Source: Candidatus Sodalis endolongispinus (GTDB taxonomy: Bacteria; Pseudomonadota; Gammaproteobacteria; Enterobacterales; Enterobacteriaceae). From it: 64,000 bases of DNA. Both the position numbers and the translations under genes were made by a program. The notes beneath the pieces are model-generated. The model had not been told where the DNA came from. It saw only the letters and a program-made list of their open reading frames with translations, and did not search any database. The stretch is taken from positions 124,001 to 188,000 of the forward strand of contig NZ_JAFJYC010000001.1 in NCBI RefSeq assembly GCF_018777395.1. Direction: 5' to 3'. Positions 44,819 to 55,939 of this stretch are shown piece by piece (position 1 is the stretch's first letter; the number at the start of each line of letters is the position of its first letter).

Positions 44819-46549
44819 CTACAGCGGCCAGATATGCTGTATCAAAAGCTGCAGGGAGCGGTTACCGCGAAACTCGTTAACCTCCAGCCTGTAGGCCAAT
44901 TCGACGGTATGCACGCTATTGTCAGGCCACAGCCGCGGGTCGATATTGAAAGCGATACCATCCAGCATGGGGCCTCCCGCCACGGGTTCGAGCAGCAGTT
45001 TCAGGTGTTTCTCTCCCACCAAACGCTGATTAAGCACGCGAAACCGCCCGTCAAACAGCGGATCCGGAAACCCCTGCCCCCAGGGACCGCCGTCACGCAG
45101 CAGCTCGGCGGTGGTCAGCGACAACTCCTGGCCGGCCAGCTCGCCATCCGACCAGATCACCCCTTCGAGCATCGCGGGATCGAGCCACTCATCCACCAAT
45201 GCGGCGAAACGCTGGCGAAAACGCTCGAACTGCGCCTGCTCCAGCGTCAGGCCGGCCGCCATGGCATGGCCGCCAAATTTCAGTATCATACCGGGATGCA
45301 AGGTGTCCAGCCGCTCAAGCAGATCGCGCATGTGCAAACCGGCCACCGACCGTCCCGATCCTTTCAGTACGCCCTCACCCGCGGGCGCAAAGGCAATAAC
45401 CGGCCGGTGGAAACGCTCTTTGATACGCGATGCCAGAATGCCCACCACCCCCTGATGCCATTGCTCATGGTAGATAGCCATCCCAAAGGGCATCGTCTGC
45501 TCGTCGCGCGCCATTGACTGGCACAGCGCCAGCGCTTCCGCTTCCATTCCCTGTTCGATTTCACGCCGGGTTTGATTGAGGGCATCGAGCTCCGCCGCCA
45601 GCATGCGCGCCTGCGGCAGATCCTCGCTCAGCAACAGCGCGACCCCGACCGACATATCGTCCAATCGCCCGGCGGCGTTGAGGCGCGGTCCCAATGAGAA
45701 ACCCAGATCGCTGGCGCACAACCGGGTAATGTCGCGATTGGCCACCTCCGCCAGCGCGCGGATGCCGGGACGGCAACGGCCGGCGCGAATGCGGCTTAGC
45801 CCTTGATGCACCAGGATACGGTTGTTGGCGTCCAGCGGCACCACGTCCGCCACGGTGCCCAGCGCCACGAGGTCCAGCAGTTCTGCCAGTTTGGGGGCCG
45901 CTATGCCCCGCTGTGTAAACCAGCCTCTGTCGTTGAGCCGCGCGCGCAGCGCCAGCATCAGATAAAACGCCACCCCGACGCCCGCCAGGGATTTCGAGGC
46001 GAAGGTGCAGTCGCGTAAATTGGGATTAACGATGGCGTCGGCGGCCGGCAAAGTCTCGCCAGGAAGGTGATGATCGGTGATGAGCACCGGGATGCCTTTG
46101 TCATGCGCAAGAGTGACGCCGGCATGGGAAGAGATGCCATTATCCACGGTCAGGATAAGCTGCGCGCCGCGCGCCGCCGCCTGCTCCACCACCTCGGGGC
46201 TAAGACCGTAGCCGTCCTCAAAGCGATTCGGCACCAGGAAATCTATCGTCTGTGCGCCCATTTGTCGCAGCGCCAGCACCGTAAGCGCGGTGCTGGTCGC
46301 GCCGTCGGCATCGAAGTCGCCGACCACCATTATTCTGCGCTGATCCGCCAGAGCGCGCACCAGCAGACTCACCGCCTGCTCGATGCCGGTCAGGGGATGA
46401 TAAGCCAGCAACCCGCGCGCGCCCCGCTCCAGCTCACCGACGGCACAGACGCCACGTTGCACATACAATCGTTTCAGCAGCGGCGGGATATCCGCCTCGG
46501 CCAGTACAGCGCTATCGCCCAGCGGACGCCGACGCAATTCCGTTGTCAT
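44819..46549 (-). CDS. recJ: single-stranded-DNA exonuclease RecJ
   Basis: 576 aa from the ATG at 46549 (MTTELRRRPL); E. coli RecJ is 577. DHH motifs: VVGDFDADGATSTALTVLAL, ITDHHLPGETLPAADAI; DHHA1: GSGRSVAGLHMRDLLERLD and KFGGHAMAAGL. The 5'-3' nuclease of RecF repair and mismatch repair. The frame is open far upstream through the shifted part of dsbC, but homologues begin at the ATG chosen. Intact. Confidence 0.96.
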   Translation of the reverse strand: MTTELRRRPLGDSAVLAEADIPPLLKRLYVQRGVCAVGELERGARGLLAYHPLTGIEQAVSLLVRALADQRRIMVVGDFDADGATSTALTVLALRQMGAQTIDFLVPNRFEDGYGLSPEVVEQAAARGAQLILTVDNGISSHAGVTLAHDKGIPVLITDHHLPGETLPAADAIVNPNLRDCTFASKSLAGVGVAFYLMLALRARLNDRGWFTQRGIAAPKLAELLDLVALGTVADVVPLDANNRILVHQGLSRIRAGRCRPGIRALAEVANRDITRLCASDLGFSLGPRLNAAGRLDDMSVGVALLLSEDLPQARMLAAELDALNQTRREIEQGMEAEALALCQSMARDEQTMPFGMAIYHEQWHQGVVGILASRIKERFHRPVIAFAPAGEGVLKGSGRSVAGLHMRDLLERLDTLHPGMILKFGGHAMAAGLTLEQAQFERFRQRFAALVDEWLDPAMLEGVIWSDGELAGQELSLTTAELLRDGGPWGQGFPDPLFDGRFRVLNQRLVGEKHLKLLLEPVAGGPMLDGIAFNIDPRLWPDNSVHTVELAYRLEVNEFRGNRSLQLLIQHIWPL

Positions 46550-46562
46550 ATTCACTGCCGTG

Positions 46563-47277
46563 TTAACCGCCCATTGCCTGATCCGATCCTTGTTGATCCA
46601 GGATAGCAGCCAGCTCTTTCGGGCTTTGATAGCTCGGGATGAGGGTCCCGTTGTCCAGCAATAACGCCGGCGTACCCTGGATGCCATATTGCACGCCGAG
46701 CGTATAGTATTTGCTGATATCGATGTCGCAGTGGCGGCCGGGACGTTGCCGCCGTTCATTGTCCGGTTAAAGGCACCTTTCGGGTTGGCGCTGCACCACA
46801 CCGACGCCATGTCCTTCTCCGTTTGGGAATTCAGCCCCTGACGCGGAAACGCCAGATAGCGGATAGTGATCCCCAGCGCGTTATACTCTTTGATTTGTTC
46901 GTGCAGCTTGTGGCAATAACCGCAGGTGATGTCGGTGAACACCGTTACCACGTGCTTTTCCTGCGGCGCTTTGAAGATAATCATCTCCTTTTGCAGGGCG
47001 TTGAGGCGCTTGCTGAGAAGCTGATTGGTAACGTTGACTGGATGGTTGCTACCCACATCATACAGCGGGCCTTGAATGACATGGCGACCGTCGTCGGAGA
47101 CATACAATACACCGCTTTCGGTCAAGACGGTTTTCAGCCCGGCGACCGGGGACGGCTGAATGTCGGCGCTATGAATGCCGAGGCGCGACAGAGAATGCTT
47201 GATGCCGCGTCGTCAGCGTGGACGAGCGGGGAAAGGGCCAGCGCTATAAAGGATAGCAGTACCAGGCTTTTGTTCAC
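46563..47277 (-). pseudogene. dsbC: disulfide isomerase DsbC, two frameshifts
   Basis: From a GTG at 47277 it reads a signal peptide (NKSLVLLSFIALALSPLVHA, then DDAA); the frame breaks near 47205 (one base missing), resumes with KHSLSRLGIHSADIQPSPV through FTDITCGYCHKLHEQ (C-G-Y-C active site) and breaks again near 46739 before CDIDISKYYTLGVQ. The last segment then reads to the TAA at 46563. Two independent single-base losses make inactivation likely. The start codon is GTG because ATG would run into a stop. Confidence 0.93.
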
Positions 47278-47352
47278 ATTTTAATCCTTATTTAAACACC
47301 CGGGTCGGGGTCGGCGCATGCATACGCCTTGAATTCATTTCAACGCCACCGC

Positions 47353-48252
47353 TCAGGCGCGGGGATGATGCTGCTGGTGGATAAGCTTCAATCGTTCAGT
47401 GGCGACGTGGGTATAGATCTGTGTCGTCGAAAGATCGCTGTGTCCCAGCAGCAGTTGCACCACGCGTAAATCCGCCCCGTGATTCAGCAAATGGGTCGCA
47501 AAGGCGTGCCGCAAAACATGGGGGGAGAGCCGCTCGCTGTTAATGCCCGCCAGAATGGCATAATGTTTAATGCGATGCCAGAACGTCTGGCGGGTCATCT
47601 TGCGGCTGCGGTTGCTGGGAAACAGTATGTCCAGGCTTTGACCATGGGTCAGCGCCGGACGGCCATGTTCCAGATAATACTCAATCCAGTATACCGCCTC
47701 TTCCCCAAATGGCACCAGCCGCTCCTTATCACCTTTACCAATCACCCGCACCACGCCCTGCCGCAGGCTGACGTCCGACAGGGTCAACCCGACCAGCTCG
47801 GACACCCGCAAACCGGTGGCGTAAAGCACCTCCAGCATCGCCTTATCGCGCAATTCGACGGGATCGGCGATAGTGGGCGCCGCCAGCAAATCACCTACCT
47901 GGGCCTCGCTGAGATCTTTGGGCAGACGCTGCGGTAATTTGGGCGCCAAAATGCCGGCGCTGGGATCGTCGCCGCGCCGTTTTTCCCGGTACAGATACTG
48001 AAAAAAACGGCGCGTGGCGCTGAGCAGCCTGGCGGAGCTGGTGGCCTTGTAGCCGTGATCGAGACGATCGGCCAGAAAGGCCTGCAAATCCGCCGAGCTC
48101 GCGTTCAAACTGTCGCGTTGCTGGGATTGCAGCCAGGCCGCGAGCGCCTGCATGTCGAGGCGATAGGAGGCCAGGGTGTTTTCCGCCAGGTTGCGCTCCA
48201 GCCACAGGGAATCAAGAAACTGCTCAATAATGACGTCATCCGGTCGTTCCAT
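47353..48252 (-). CDS. xerD: site-specific recombinase XerD
   Basis: 299 aa (E. coli 298). Catalytic residues of tyrosine recombinases: R in ATGLRVSELVGL, K in VIGKGDKERL, H-x-x-R in SPHVLRHAFATHLL, H in LLGHSDLSTTQ and the nucleophile Y in IYTHV. It resolves chromosome dimers at dif with XerC. The usual xerD-dsbC-recJ order. The frame is intact. Confidence 0.97.
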   Translation of the reverse strand: MERPDDVIIEQFLDSLWLERNLAENTLASYRLDMQALAAWLQSQQRDSLNASSADLQAFLADRLDHGYKATSSARLLSATRRFFQYLYREKRRGDDPSAGILAPKLPQRLPKDLSEAQVGDLLAAPTIADPVELRDKAMLEVLYATGLRVSELVGLTLSDVSLRQGVVRVIGKGDKERLVPFGEEAVYWIEYYLEHGRPALTHGQSLDILFPSNRSRKMTRQTFWHRIKHYAILAGINSERLSPHVLRHAFATHLLNHGADLRVVQLLLGHSDLSTTQIYTHVATERLKLIHQQHHPRA

Positions 48253-48353
48253 AACTGACTCCTGTACGGGGCGGCAGATGACATTATGCCTGACATACCG
48301 TCAAATCTGGTACACTTGACGCCATTAGGTTGTTTGCAAGAGTAACACGAGAG

Positions 48354-48872
48354 ATGAAAGTCGGTTTATTTTATGGCTCCAGCACCTGCTACACCGAGAT
48401 GGCCGCCGAGAAAATCCGCGATATTCTCGGGCCGGAGCTGGTCGATTTGCATAACGTAAAAGATGTCCCGGCGCAGCGCATGATGGAGTACAGCATCCTC
48501 ATCCTCGGCATCCCCACCTGGGACTTTGGCGAAATTCAGGAAGATTGGGAAGCCCTGTGGTCAGAGCTCGGCACCCTTCAACTGGACGGTAAAATCATCG
48601 CGCTCTACGGGATGGGGGATCAGTTGGGCTACGGCGAGTGGTTTCTGGATGCACTGGGCTATCTTCATGATGTGCTTAAGCCGCAGGGCGCCAGATTTAT
48701 CGGCTACTTGCCTACCGATGGCTACGAATTCACCAGTCAGAAAGCCGTCACCCCCGCCGGCGACCAGTTCGTCGGGCTGGCGCTCGACGAGGTCAATCAA
48801 TATGATTTGAGCGAGCACCGACTGCAACAGTGGTGCGAGCAGATCCTGGGGGAAATGGCGGCGTTGCTGTAA
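48354..48872 (+). CDS. fldB: flavodoxin 2
   Basis: 172 aa from the ATG at 48354 (E. coli FldB 173). FMN-binding loops: [32 protein letters not shown] and [18 protein letters not shown]. Electron carrier. Divergent from xerD; an in-frame start at 48330 would add eight non-conserved residues. The frame is intact. Confidence 0.96.
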   Translation: MKVGLFYGSSTCYTEMAAEKIRDILGPELVDLHNVKDVPAQRMMEYSILILGIPTWDFGEIQEDWEALWSELGTLQLDGKIIALYGMGDQLGYGEWFLDALGYLHDVLKPQGARFIGYLPTDGYEFTSQKAVTPAGDQFVGLALDEVNQYDLSEHRLQQWCEQILGEMAALL

Positions 48873-48912
48873 TCCGGCGCGGGCCTGAATTCCGCCGCAG
48901 GCACCCGCTACG

Positions 48913-49325
48913 CTAGGACCAGGCCTGACGCGCCAGAAACTGGCGCAGGTGGCGAAATTCTCGGCCGTCCATGCTGTCTGCCGCCAGAAATAACCGACGG
49001 CGCCGTTTGCCGCCCGCTTTGCGCAGGCTGAGCAGCACGCCGCGCCGCCCTTGAGCATCCAGGCTTTGCGGGTGAAGATCCACTCCTCGCGATGCCATTG
49101 AATACTGTTGTCGCTCATTAACACCAGTTCGCCGCGGCACGACATAATGTTGCGCTGGATGCGGATACATTCAAACACCACCACCAGTACCAGCGTCAAC
49201 CATACCAGTCCGTAATTTTCCGGCCAGGGCGAGAGTAAAATCAGCATAATCAGGATCCCGTAAAACGCCAGCGAGCAAAGCTGAGTGCGCCAGGAGACCA
49301 GAATATCACATCGCCAAAGGGACAC
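48913..49325 (-). pseudogene. cptA: CptA/YgfX membrane protein, frameshifted
   Basis: The first 93 codons ([20 protein letters not shown], two membrane helices with LILLSPWPENYGLVWLTLVL, then the WHREEWIF stretch) match YgfX. Near 49048 the frame is lost at AAGGGC; one extra base restores GRRGVLLSLRKAGGKRRRRLF and LAADSMDGREFRHLRQFL to a stop at 48913. YgfX/CptA is described as the partner of SdhE (CptB), which overlaps it and is intact. Confidence 0.88.
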
Positions 49326-49572
49326 GGGCTTTGTTTCGCGTCTGAATCAGGGTAATAATCTGCCGCATCTCGCCGTCGTCCGGCTGGCCGTGGTTCATCA
49401 GCCAATTGAACAAATCGGGATCGTCGCACTCCAGCAGCCGAATAAAGCGCTGCTTATCCTGGTCATCCAAGGCGTCAAAATCGTGTTCAAAGAACGGCAT
49501 AATGGCGATATCCAGCTCGCGCATGCCACGGCGGCAGGCCCAGTGGATCCGCGCTTTGTTGGTAATATCCAT
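49306..49572 (-). CDS. sdhE: FAD assembly factor SdhE (CptB)
   Basis: 88 aa, like E. coli SdhE. Reads [20 protein letters not shown] with the conserved R-G-x-x-E motif needed for flavinylation of succinate dehydrogenase, then [19 protein letters not shown]. Overlaps cptA by 20 nt. The frame is intact. Confidence 0.96.
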   Translation of the reverse strand: MDITNKARIHWACRRGMRELDIAIMPFFEHDFDALDDQDKQRFIRLLECDDPDLFNWLMNHGQPDDGEMRQIITLIQTRNKARVPLAM

Positions 49573-49782
49573 CTAAAAATTTCCCCTTATAACCGCTACG
49601 CTCGCGGCTAGTTTACCCCGTTTCACCCGGGGGCATGAGACAAAACGACACATTTCGCTACATTATGCGCTATTTATTCCATACCGGGCACGTATCGCTA
49701 AACTCGCAGGTAAGATCCGCTTGCAAACCCCTCGCGGTCTTTTACCATTAGGCTATTGTCAGACTACTGATAGGACTGTCCC

Positions 49783-50769
49783 ATGTCATCTCAAGTTCCT
49801 TTTCCTCCGCGTCTGCCGTCGCCCGCAAGCCACCTGCCGCTGACGCTCATTTCTCTGGAGGATTGGGCATTGGTCACGCTTAACGGCGCGGACACCGTAA
49901 AATACCTGCAGGGGCAGTTGACCTGCGATGTTGCCTCACTGGACGCCGATCGCTTTAGTTTCGCCGCCCATTGCGATGCCAAAGGCAAAATGTTCAGCTA
50001 TCTGTGCGTATTTCATCACCGCGAGGGGATGGCGTTTATCGAACGACGCAGCGTGCGCGATAGCCAGCTCGCCGAACTAAAAAAATACGCCGTGTTTTCG
50101 AAAACGACCATCGCCGCCGACGATGACGCGGTTTTGCTGGGCGTGGCAGGTTTCCAGGCGCAGGCGGCGCTGGGCGGACTCTTTACCAGCTTGCCCGATG
50201 CGGCTCAGCCGGTAGCGCACCATCAGGACACGACGTTGCTGTATTTCAGTCTGCCGGCGCCGCGCTATTTGTTGATAACGACGCCGGCCGTGCGCGCCGC
50301 CTTGCAGCACAAGCTGGAAGGCCAGGCCCAGCTCAACGACAGCCAGCAATGGCTGGCGCTGGATATCGAGGCGGGCTATCCGGTTATCGACAGCGCCAAT
50401 GGCACGCAGTTTATCCCGCAGGCGGCCAATGTACAGGCGCTGGACGGCATCAGCTTTAACAAAGGCTGTTACGCGGGCCAGGAGATGGTGGCGCGCGCCA
50501 AGTATCGCGGCGCTAACAAACGCGCCCTGTACTGGCTGGCGGGCAAAGCCAGCTATCCTCCCGCCGCCGGCGACGATTTGGAACTCAAGATGGGCGACAA
50601 TTGGCGGCGGACCGGTACGGTGCTGGCGGCCTGTCAGTTGGAGGACGGCAGCGTCTGGGTGCAGGCGGTGTTGAATAACGACCTGGCACCCGACAGCCTG
50701 CTGCGCGTGCGCGACGACAGCGCCGGCGCGTTGTCCGTGCAGCCGCTACCGTACGCTATCGGCGAGTAA
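49783..50769 (+). CDS. ygfZ: folate-binding Fe-S cluster repair protein YgfZ
   Basis: 328 aa (E. coli 326). The hallmark K-G-C-Y-x-G-Q-E motif is present ([18 protein letters not shown]). Folate-binding barrel related to GcvT; helps assemble or repair Fe-S enzymes such as MiaB. Divergent from sdhE with 210 bp between. The frame is intact. Confidence 0.96.
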   Translation: MSSQVPFPPRLPSPASHLPLTLISLEDWALVTLNGADTVKYLQGQLTCDVASLDADRFSFAAHCDAKGKMFSYLCVFHHREGMAFIERRSVRDSQLAELKKYAVFSKTTIAADDDAVLLGVAGFQAQAALGGLFTSLPDAAQPVAHHQDTTLLYFSLPAPRYLLITTPAVRAALQHKLEGQAQLNDSQQWLALDIEAGYPVIDSANGTQFIPQAANVQALDGISFNKGCYAGQEMVARAKYRGANKRALYWLAGKASYPPAAGDDLELKMGDNWRRTGTVLAACQLEDGSVWVQAVLNNDLAPDSLLRVRDDSAGALSVQPLPYAIGE

Positions 50770-50913
50770 GCGACGCGCGCCAGTGGCAACGGGACAGGGC
50801 CAACAGACCCGCCCGGCCGCCGCAGACTGTCGTTTGAAAACCACCCCCGGAGATACGGGCGCGGTACCGGCCCCACTTTACGTCCATGGGGCATAGCGAT
50901 AAACCACCGCGGT

Positions 50914-51564
50914 TTACGTGACAAACAGATAAATCGCCAGAAAGTGGCAAACGGTTCCCCCCAATACGAAGCCATGCCATATCGCATGGTTGAATGGTAT
51001 TCGTTCCCAAACGTAGAAAATCACCCCCAGCGAGTAAATCACGCCACCGGCGGCCAGCAGCGCGACGCCGCCGGCGGGCAACCGTTGTAGCAGCTGATAA
51101 ATGAGCACCAGCGACAGCCAGCCCATGGTCAGATAGGTAATGATGGAGATGGCGCGAAAGCGATGCGCAAACACCAGTTTTAACATGATGCCGACCGCCG
51201 CCATCAGCCAGATGACCACCATCAGCCATTTGGCCAGCGGCGAGGCCAGACCTATCAGCAAAAACGGCGTATAAGTACCGGCGATGAGCAGATATATTGC
51301 GCAATGGTCCAGCTTCTTCAGCCAGCGTTTGAGCGGCGGATGGGGAATGGCATGATATAACGTCGACGCCAGATAGAGCAGAATCATACTACCGCCATAA
51401 AGGCTGTAGCTAGTCAGCGCAAGGGCGTTGGCGCCCGCCTGCCCTGCCTGATTAAGCATCAGCACCAGGCCGACAATACCAAAGATCACCCCCACGCCGT
51501 GGCTGACGCTATTGGCGATTTCTTCCGCCAGAGAGTAGCTTTTGGCTAATGGTTTGTTTCCCAT
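50914..51564 (-). CDS. trhA: hemolysin III/PAQR family membrane protein TrhA
   Basis: 216 aa (E. coli YqfA/TrhA 219). Seven membrane helices; conserved [25 protein letters not shown] and a C-terminal [18 protein letters not shown], with the zinc-type Ser/His residues of PAQR proteins. Linked to membrane energetics. The frame is intact. Confidence 0.94.
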   Translation of the reverse strand: MGNKPLAKSYSLAEEIANSVSHGVGVIFGIVGLVLMLNQAGQAGANALALTSYSLYGGSMILLYLASTLYHAIPHPPLKRWLKKLDHCAIYLLIAGTYTPFLLIGLASPLAKWLMVVIWLMAAVGIMLKLVFAHRFRAISIITYLTMGWLSLVLIYQLLQRLPAGGVALLAAGGVIYSLGVIFYVWERIPFNHAIWHGFVLGGTVCHFLAIYLFVT

Positions 51565-51774
51565 AAATTTTCTGACCTCTGCTTAAAGATATCTCCGTCC
51601 GTGGGCTTGCAGTGTATAGGGTAATCGAGAGGCAACTGAGTGTACATGTGTACGCTGAAAATACACGGTGAAGATTTGTAAAGCCGCGCCGTTCAAGGCG
51701 AAGCTATATTAGTCGAGTTCGTGCGCAAATTGGCCTACACTAGGCCGTTCAATTAGATTATGCTGGGGAACCTG

Positions 51775-52023
51775 ATGGCTGTAACCTCTTCCGCGCTGGC
51801 ATTCGGTGAACTGACCGATGTCGTCGCTTTTATCATCGAAATCGATAAGCTTAAAAACATACAACGCCGTACCAAAGTGCTCACTACCCAGCGGCAAGAA
51901 AACACCGCGGAGCACAGCTGGCACTTTGCGGTCGCGGCAATGACGCTTGCTCCCTATGCCGATGACGGGGTGGATATGACCCGCGTGACGCAAATGGCGT
52001 TAATCCACGATATGGCTGGCTGA
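51775..52023 (+). pseudogene. HD-domain hydrolase, truncated at the tandem array
   Basis: The ATG at 51775 follows GGGGA; the sequence ALAFGELTDVVAFIIEIDKL, then RRTKVLTTQRQENTAEHSWHFAVAAMTLAPYAD, is the N-terminal part of HDDC2/YfbR-type 5'-nucleotidases (H in EHSWH). It ends at MALIHDMAG where the family has IHD-x-x-E and continues for about 110 more residues. The rest is missing and the 75-bp array follows 57 bp later. Cannot be active without the second half. Confidence 0.85.
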
Positions 52024-52080
52024 AGTAGCGGCCGGGCCGGAGAGGGAGCACAGTTAAGGGTTGGCGGATGTCATGACGTC

Positions 52081-52567
52081 GGCGCCATCAGCGTTCATCA
52101 CCCACGGCCGGCGCCTGAACCGCACGCAGCCGCCGTGGGCAAAGATCACGCCGCCGGCGCTATCAGCATTCATCACTCACGGCCGGCGCCTGAACCGCAC
52201 GCAGCCGCCGTGGGCAAAGATCACGCCATCGGCGCCATCAGCATTCATCACCCACGGCCGGCGTCTAAACCGCATGCAACCGCCGTGGGCAAAGATCACG
52301 CTATCGGCGCTATCAGCCTTCATCACCCACCGCCGGCGTCTGAACCGCACGCAGCCGCCGTGGGCAAAGATCAGGCCATCGGCGCCATCAGCATTTATAA
52401 CCCACGGCCGGCGTCTGAACCGCATGCAACCGCCGTGAGCAAAGATCACGCCGCCGGCGCTATCAGCCTTCATCACCCACCGCCGGCGTCTGAACCGCAC
52501 GCAGCCGCCGTGGGCAAAGATCACCTCGCCGGCGCCATCAGCCTTCATCACTCACGGCCGGCGGCCG
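52081..52567. repeat. 75-bp tandem repeat array (six copies plus a partial)
   Basis: Units begin (GGCGC) at 52081, 52156, 52231, 52306, 52381, 52456 and partial 52531, exactly 75 bp apart. Constant parts include CACGGCCGGCG and CCGTGGGCAAAGATCACG. Since 75 is a multiple of three, several frames on both strands stay open through it; none has a ribosome site or recognisable product and I do not call genes. It fills the space between the truncated HD gene and gcvP. Confidence 0.97.
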
Positions 52568-52632
52568 AGCGGTGGTTACCGCTCTGATGCCGGCCGTCCT
52601 GGGCATGTGGCCGCTACACGCGGTCAAGACGC

Positions 52633-55433
52633 TTACTGATAATCGCTCAATGGCACGCACGAGCAAAACAAGTTTCGGTCGCCATAAACATCGTCCAACC
52701 GTTTCACCGCCGGCCAATATTTATCGCCATACCCTGCCGGGAACGCCGCAGTCTGACGATCGTACGGATGGCGCCACTCGCCGGCCAGACGCCGTCCGCC
52801 ACTTGCTGGATTTCGGCGCGGATCGCCAGCATTGCGTCAATGAAGCGATCAAGCTCCAGCTGGCTTTCCGATTCGGTCGGCTCGACCATCAGCGTGCCGG
52901 CTACCGGGAAAGACATGGTCGGCGCGTGGAAACCGTAGTCGATCAGGCGTTTGGCGATATCCATTTCGCTAATGCCGGTGGCCTCTTTCAGCGGCCGGAT
53001 ATCCAGAATACATTCGTGCGCCACGCGGCCGTCACGGCCGGTATACAGCACCGGATAGGCCTGCTGCAACCGGGTGGCGATATAATTGGCGTTGAGAATG
53101 GCCACCTGGCTGGCTTGTTTCAACCCTTCCGCGCCCATCATCCGAATATACATCCAGCTGATAGGTAAGATCGACGCGCTGCCGAACGGCGCCGCGCTGA
53201 CCGCCCCCTGGCGGGTAAGCACACCATCGAGCTCCACCACCGAATGGCCCGGGACGAACGGGGCCAGATGTGCTTTCACGCCGATGGGACCCATGCCCGG
53301 ACCGCCACCGCCGTGGGGGATACAGAAGGTTTTATGCAGGTTGAGATGCGACACATCGGCGCCGATATAACCAGGCGAGGTAATCCCCACCTGCGCATTC
53401 ATGTTGGCGCCGTCCAGATAGACCTGGCCGCCGTACTGATGCACTATCTGGCACACTTCACGGATGGTTTCTTCATAGACCCCGTGGGTCGAGGGATAGG
53501 TCACCATAATGCAAGATAGCTGCTCGCCGGCCTGTTCGGCTTTGGCGCGCAAATCGTGCAAATCAATATTGCCATTCTTGTCGCAGGCCACCACGGTGAC
53601 CGACATGCCGGCCATCTGCGCCGACGCCGGATTGGTGCCGTGGGCGGAGCTGGGGATCAGACAGATATGACGCTCGCCCTGATTGCGGCTCTCATGATAA
53701 CGACGAATGGCCAGCAGGCCGGCATATTCGCCCTGGGCGCCGGAGTTCGGCTGCATGCACAGGGCATCATAGCCGGTCAGTTGGATAAGCCAGCGCGACA
53801 GCTGGGCGATCATTTGCTGATACCCCGCCGCCTGTTCAGGGGGGCAGAAAGGATACAGCTCGGCAAACTCCGGCCAGGTAATGGGGATCATCTCGGCGGC
53901 GGCGTTGAGCTTCATCGTGCAGGAGCCGAGGGGAATCATCGCCTGATCCTTGCGCTCCAGCCGGTGCATATAGCGCATCATTTACGTTTCGCTATGGTAG
54001 CGGTTGAACACCTCGTGCGTCAGGATAGGCGTGGCGCGCAGCAATGCCGGCGGGATCACCTCGTCGCATCCGGCATCCAGCGCGTCGATAGCCAAGGTGC
54101 CAGCAGCCCCCGTCACCACCTGCCAGAGGGTTTGCACATCTTCGCGCACGGTCGTTTCGTCAAGGGTGATGCCCACCGCGCCGTGAATGTCGTTGCGCAA
54201 ATTGATCCCGGCGGCGTCGGCGCGCGCCAGCACGCCCGCTTTATCGGCCACCTCGACGGTCAGGGTATCGAACCAGCGATCGTGCCTGAGCGTCAGTCCG
54301 GCGTCGCGCAGCCCCTGCGCCAGAATTGTTGTCAGCCGGTGAATACGCCCGGATATGCGCTTGAGCCCCTGCGGACCGTGATAGACGGCATACAGACCGG
54401 CGATATTGGCCAGCAGCACCTGCGACGTGCAAATGTTCGAGTTCGCCTTCTCGCGGCGAATGTGCTGCTCGCGCGTTTGCATCGCCATGCGCAAAGCCGT
54501 ATCTCCGGCGGCGTCGCGGGAAACACCGATAATTCGGCCCGGCATGGCGCGCTTCATTTCGTCGCGGGCGGCGAAAAACGCCGCGTGCTGGCCACCGTAC
54601 CCCATCGGCACCCCGAAGCGTTGCGACGAGCCGAATACCACATCGGCACCCTGCTCCCCAGGCTCCGCCAGCAGCACCAGCGAGAGCATATCCGCCGCCA
54701 CGCAGCTGATAATTTTGCGGCGCGCGAGTTCGGCCATCATGGCGCGATAGTCGTGTAGTTCACCGGTGGTGCCTACCTGCTGCAACAGCACGCCAAACAG
54801 GTCGGGATGCTCCAGCGCCGCCTGTGCCTTATCGATGACCAATTCAAAGCCAAAAGTACCGGCGCGGGTGCGCAGGACATCCAGCGTTTGCGGATGCACG
54901 TCGTCGGCGACGAAAAAGCGGTTGGCCTGCTTCAGTTTACTGTCGCGTTTGGCGAGCGCCATGGCTTCGGCCGCCGCGGTAGCTTCATCCAGAAGCGAGG
55001 CCGAGGCGATATCCAGACCAGTCAGATCCAACGTTAGCTGTTGAAAATTAAGCAACGCTTCCAGCCGCCCCTGGGACACTTCAGGCTGGTATGGCGTGTA
55101 GGCCGTGTACCAGCCGTGGTTTTCCAGCATATTGCGCAGAATGACCGGCGGCGTCACCACCGCCCTGTAGCCCATGCCGATAAAGGATTTGAAGCGCTGA
55201 TTTTGACGGGCGATAGCCTTCAGCTCCGCCAGGGCTTGCGCTTCCGTCGTCGCGTCGCCCACGGCGGGCGCAGCGGCAAGCTGAATGTCCGCCGGCACGA
55301 TTTGGGCGATAAGCCCCGCCAGGGAATCGCTGCCCACGGTGGCAAGCATATGCGCCTGTTGCGGCGCGGAAGGGCCGATATGACGCGTGATAAAGGCGTC
55401 ATGATGTTCAATCTGGCTAAGAGTCTGGGTCAT
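52633..55433 (-). pseudogene. gcvP: glycine decarboxylase GcvP, nonsense plus deletion/frameshift
   Basis: Start ATG at 55433 ([20 protein letters not shown]). The first part ends at a TAA at 53982-53984 (RYHSET, stop, [12 protein letters not shown]), where a glutamate codon is expected; the same frame continues. Four codons are missing after LERKD. The PLP lysine region [16 protein letters not shown] is present. Near 52780 about a dozen codons are deleted and the frame shifts; the true end ([17 protein letters not shown] to [13 protein letters not shown]) lies in another frame to 52633. At least three lesions, so inactive. Confidence 0.95.
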
Positions 55434-55517
55434 GGACAACAATTCCTGCATCGGGCATGGGACCGGAAAAAGGTAAGCGCAAGGTGCGCCCCGGCGGTCG
55501 CGGCCGTGGCGTCGGCG

Positions 55518-55913
55518 TTATTCGTCTTCTTCGTCAATGGCGGCCTGATAAGCGGCTTCGTCGAGCAATTCGTTCACTTCGCTGTCATCGGTCGCCTTGA
55601 TTTTGAACAGCCAGCCATCGGTGTAAGGCGCGCTGTTGACCAGTTCCGGCGACGCTTCCAGATCATCGTTCACCGCCACAATTTCGCCGCTAATAGGCGC
55701 ATAAATATCCGACGCGGCTTTCACCGATTCCGCCACCGCGCAATCTTCGCCGGCGGAAAACGTAGCGCCTACCTCGGGCAAGTCCATAAACACCATGTCG
55801 CCCAACAGTTCCTGGTCATGCTCGGTGATCCCGACGCAGTAAACGCCATCGCCTTCATGAAGCACCCACTCATGGGATGCGGTATATTTTAGTTCTGTCG
55901 GCACATTGCTCAT
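55518..55913 (-). CDS. gcvH: glycine cleavage H protein
   Basis: 131 aa from the ATG at 55913 ([20 protein letters not shown]); E. coli 129. The lipoyl-lysine site reads [21 protein letters not shown]. It carries the aminomethyl group between GcvP and GcvT. Its frame is intact although both partners are broken, so it may be retained for lipoate metabolism or simply not yet be lost. Confidence 0.95.
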   Translation of the reverse strand: MSNVPTELKYTASHEWVLHEGDGVYCVGITEHDQELLGDMVFMDLPEVGATFSAGEDCAVAESVKAASDIYAPISGEIVAVNDDLEASPELVNSAPYTDGWLFKIKATDDSEVNELLDEAAYQAAIDEEDE

Positions 55914-55939
55914 CGCCATCCTCACTCTGACAAAGTTAG

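Noticed and set aside
46550..47125. N-terminal extension of RecJ (a natural DsbC-RecJ fusion)
   Set aside because: The extension is dsbC read partly out of frame; RecJ of normal length starts at 46549.
52061..52587. Frames of 124-150 codons on both strands through the 75-bp array
   Set aside because: A product of the codon-multiple period; no start signal and no family.
53556..54758. 400-codon plus-strand frame opposite gcvP
   Set aside because: Antisense shadow; His/Arg/Gly-rich composition and no family resemblance.
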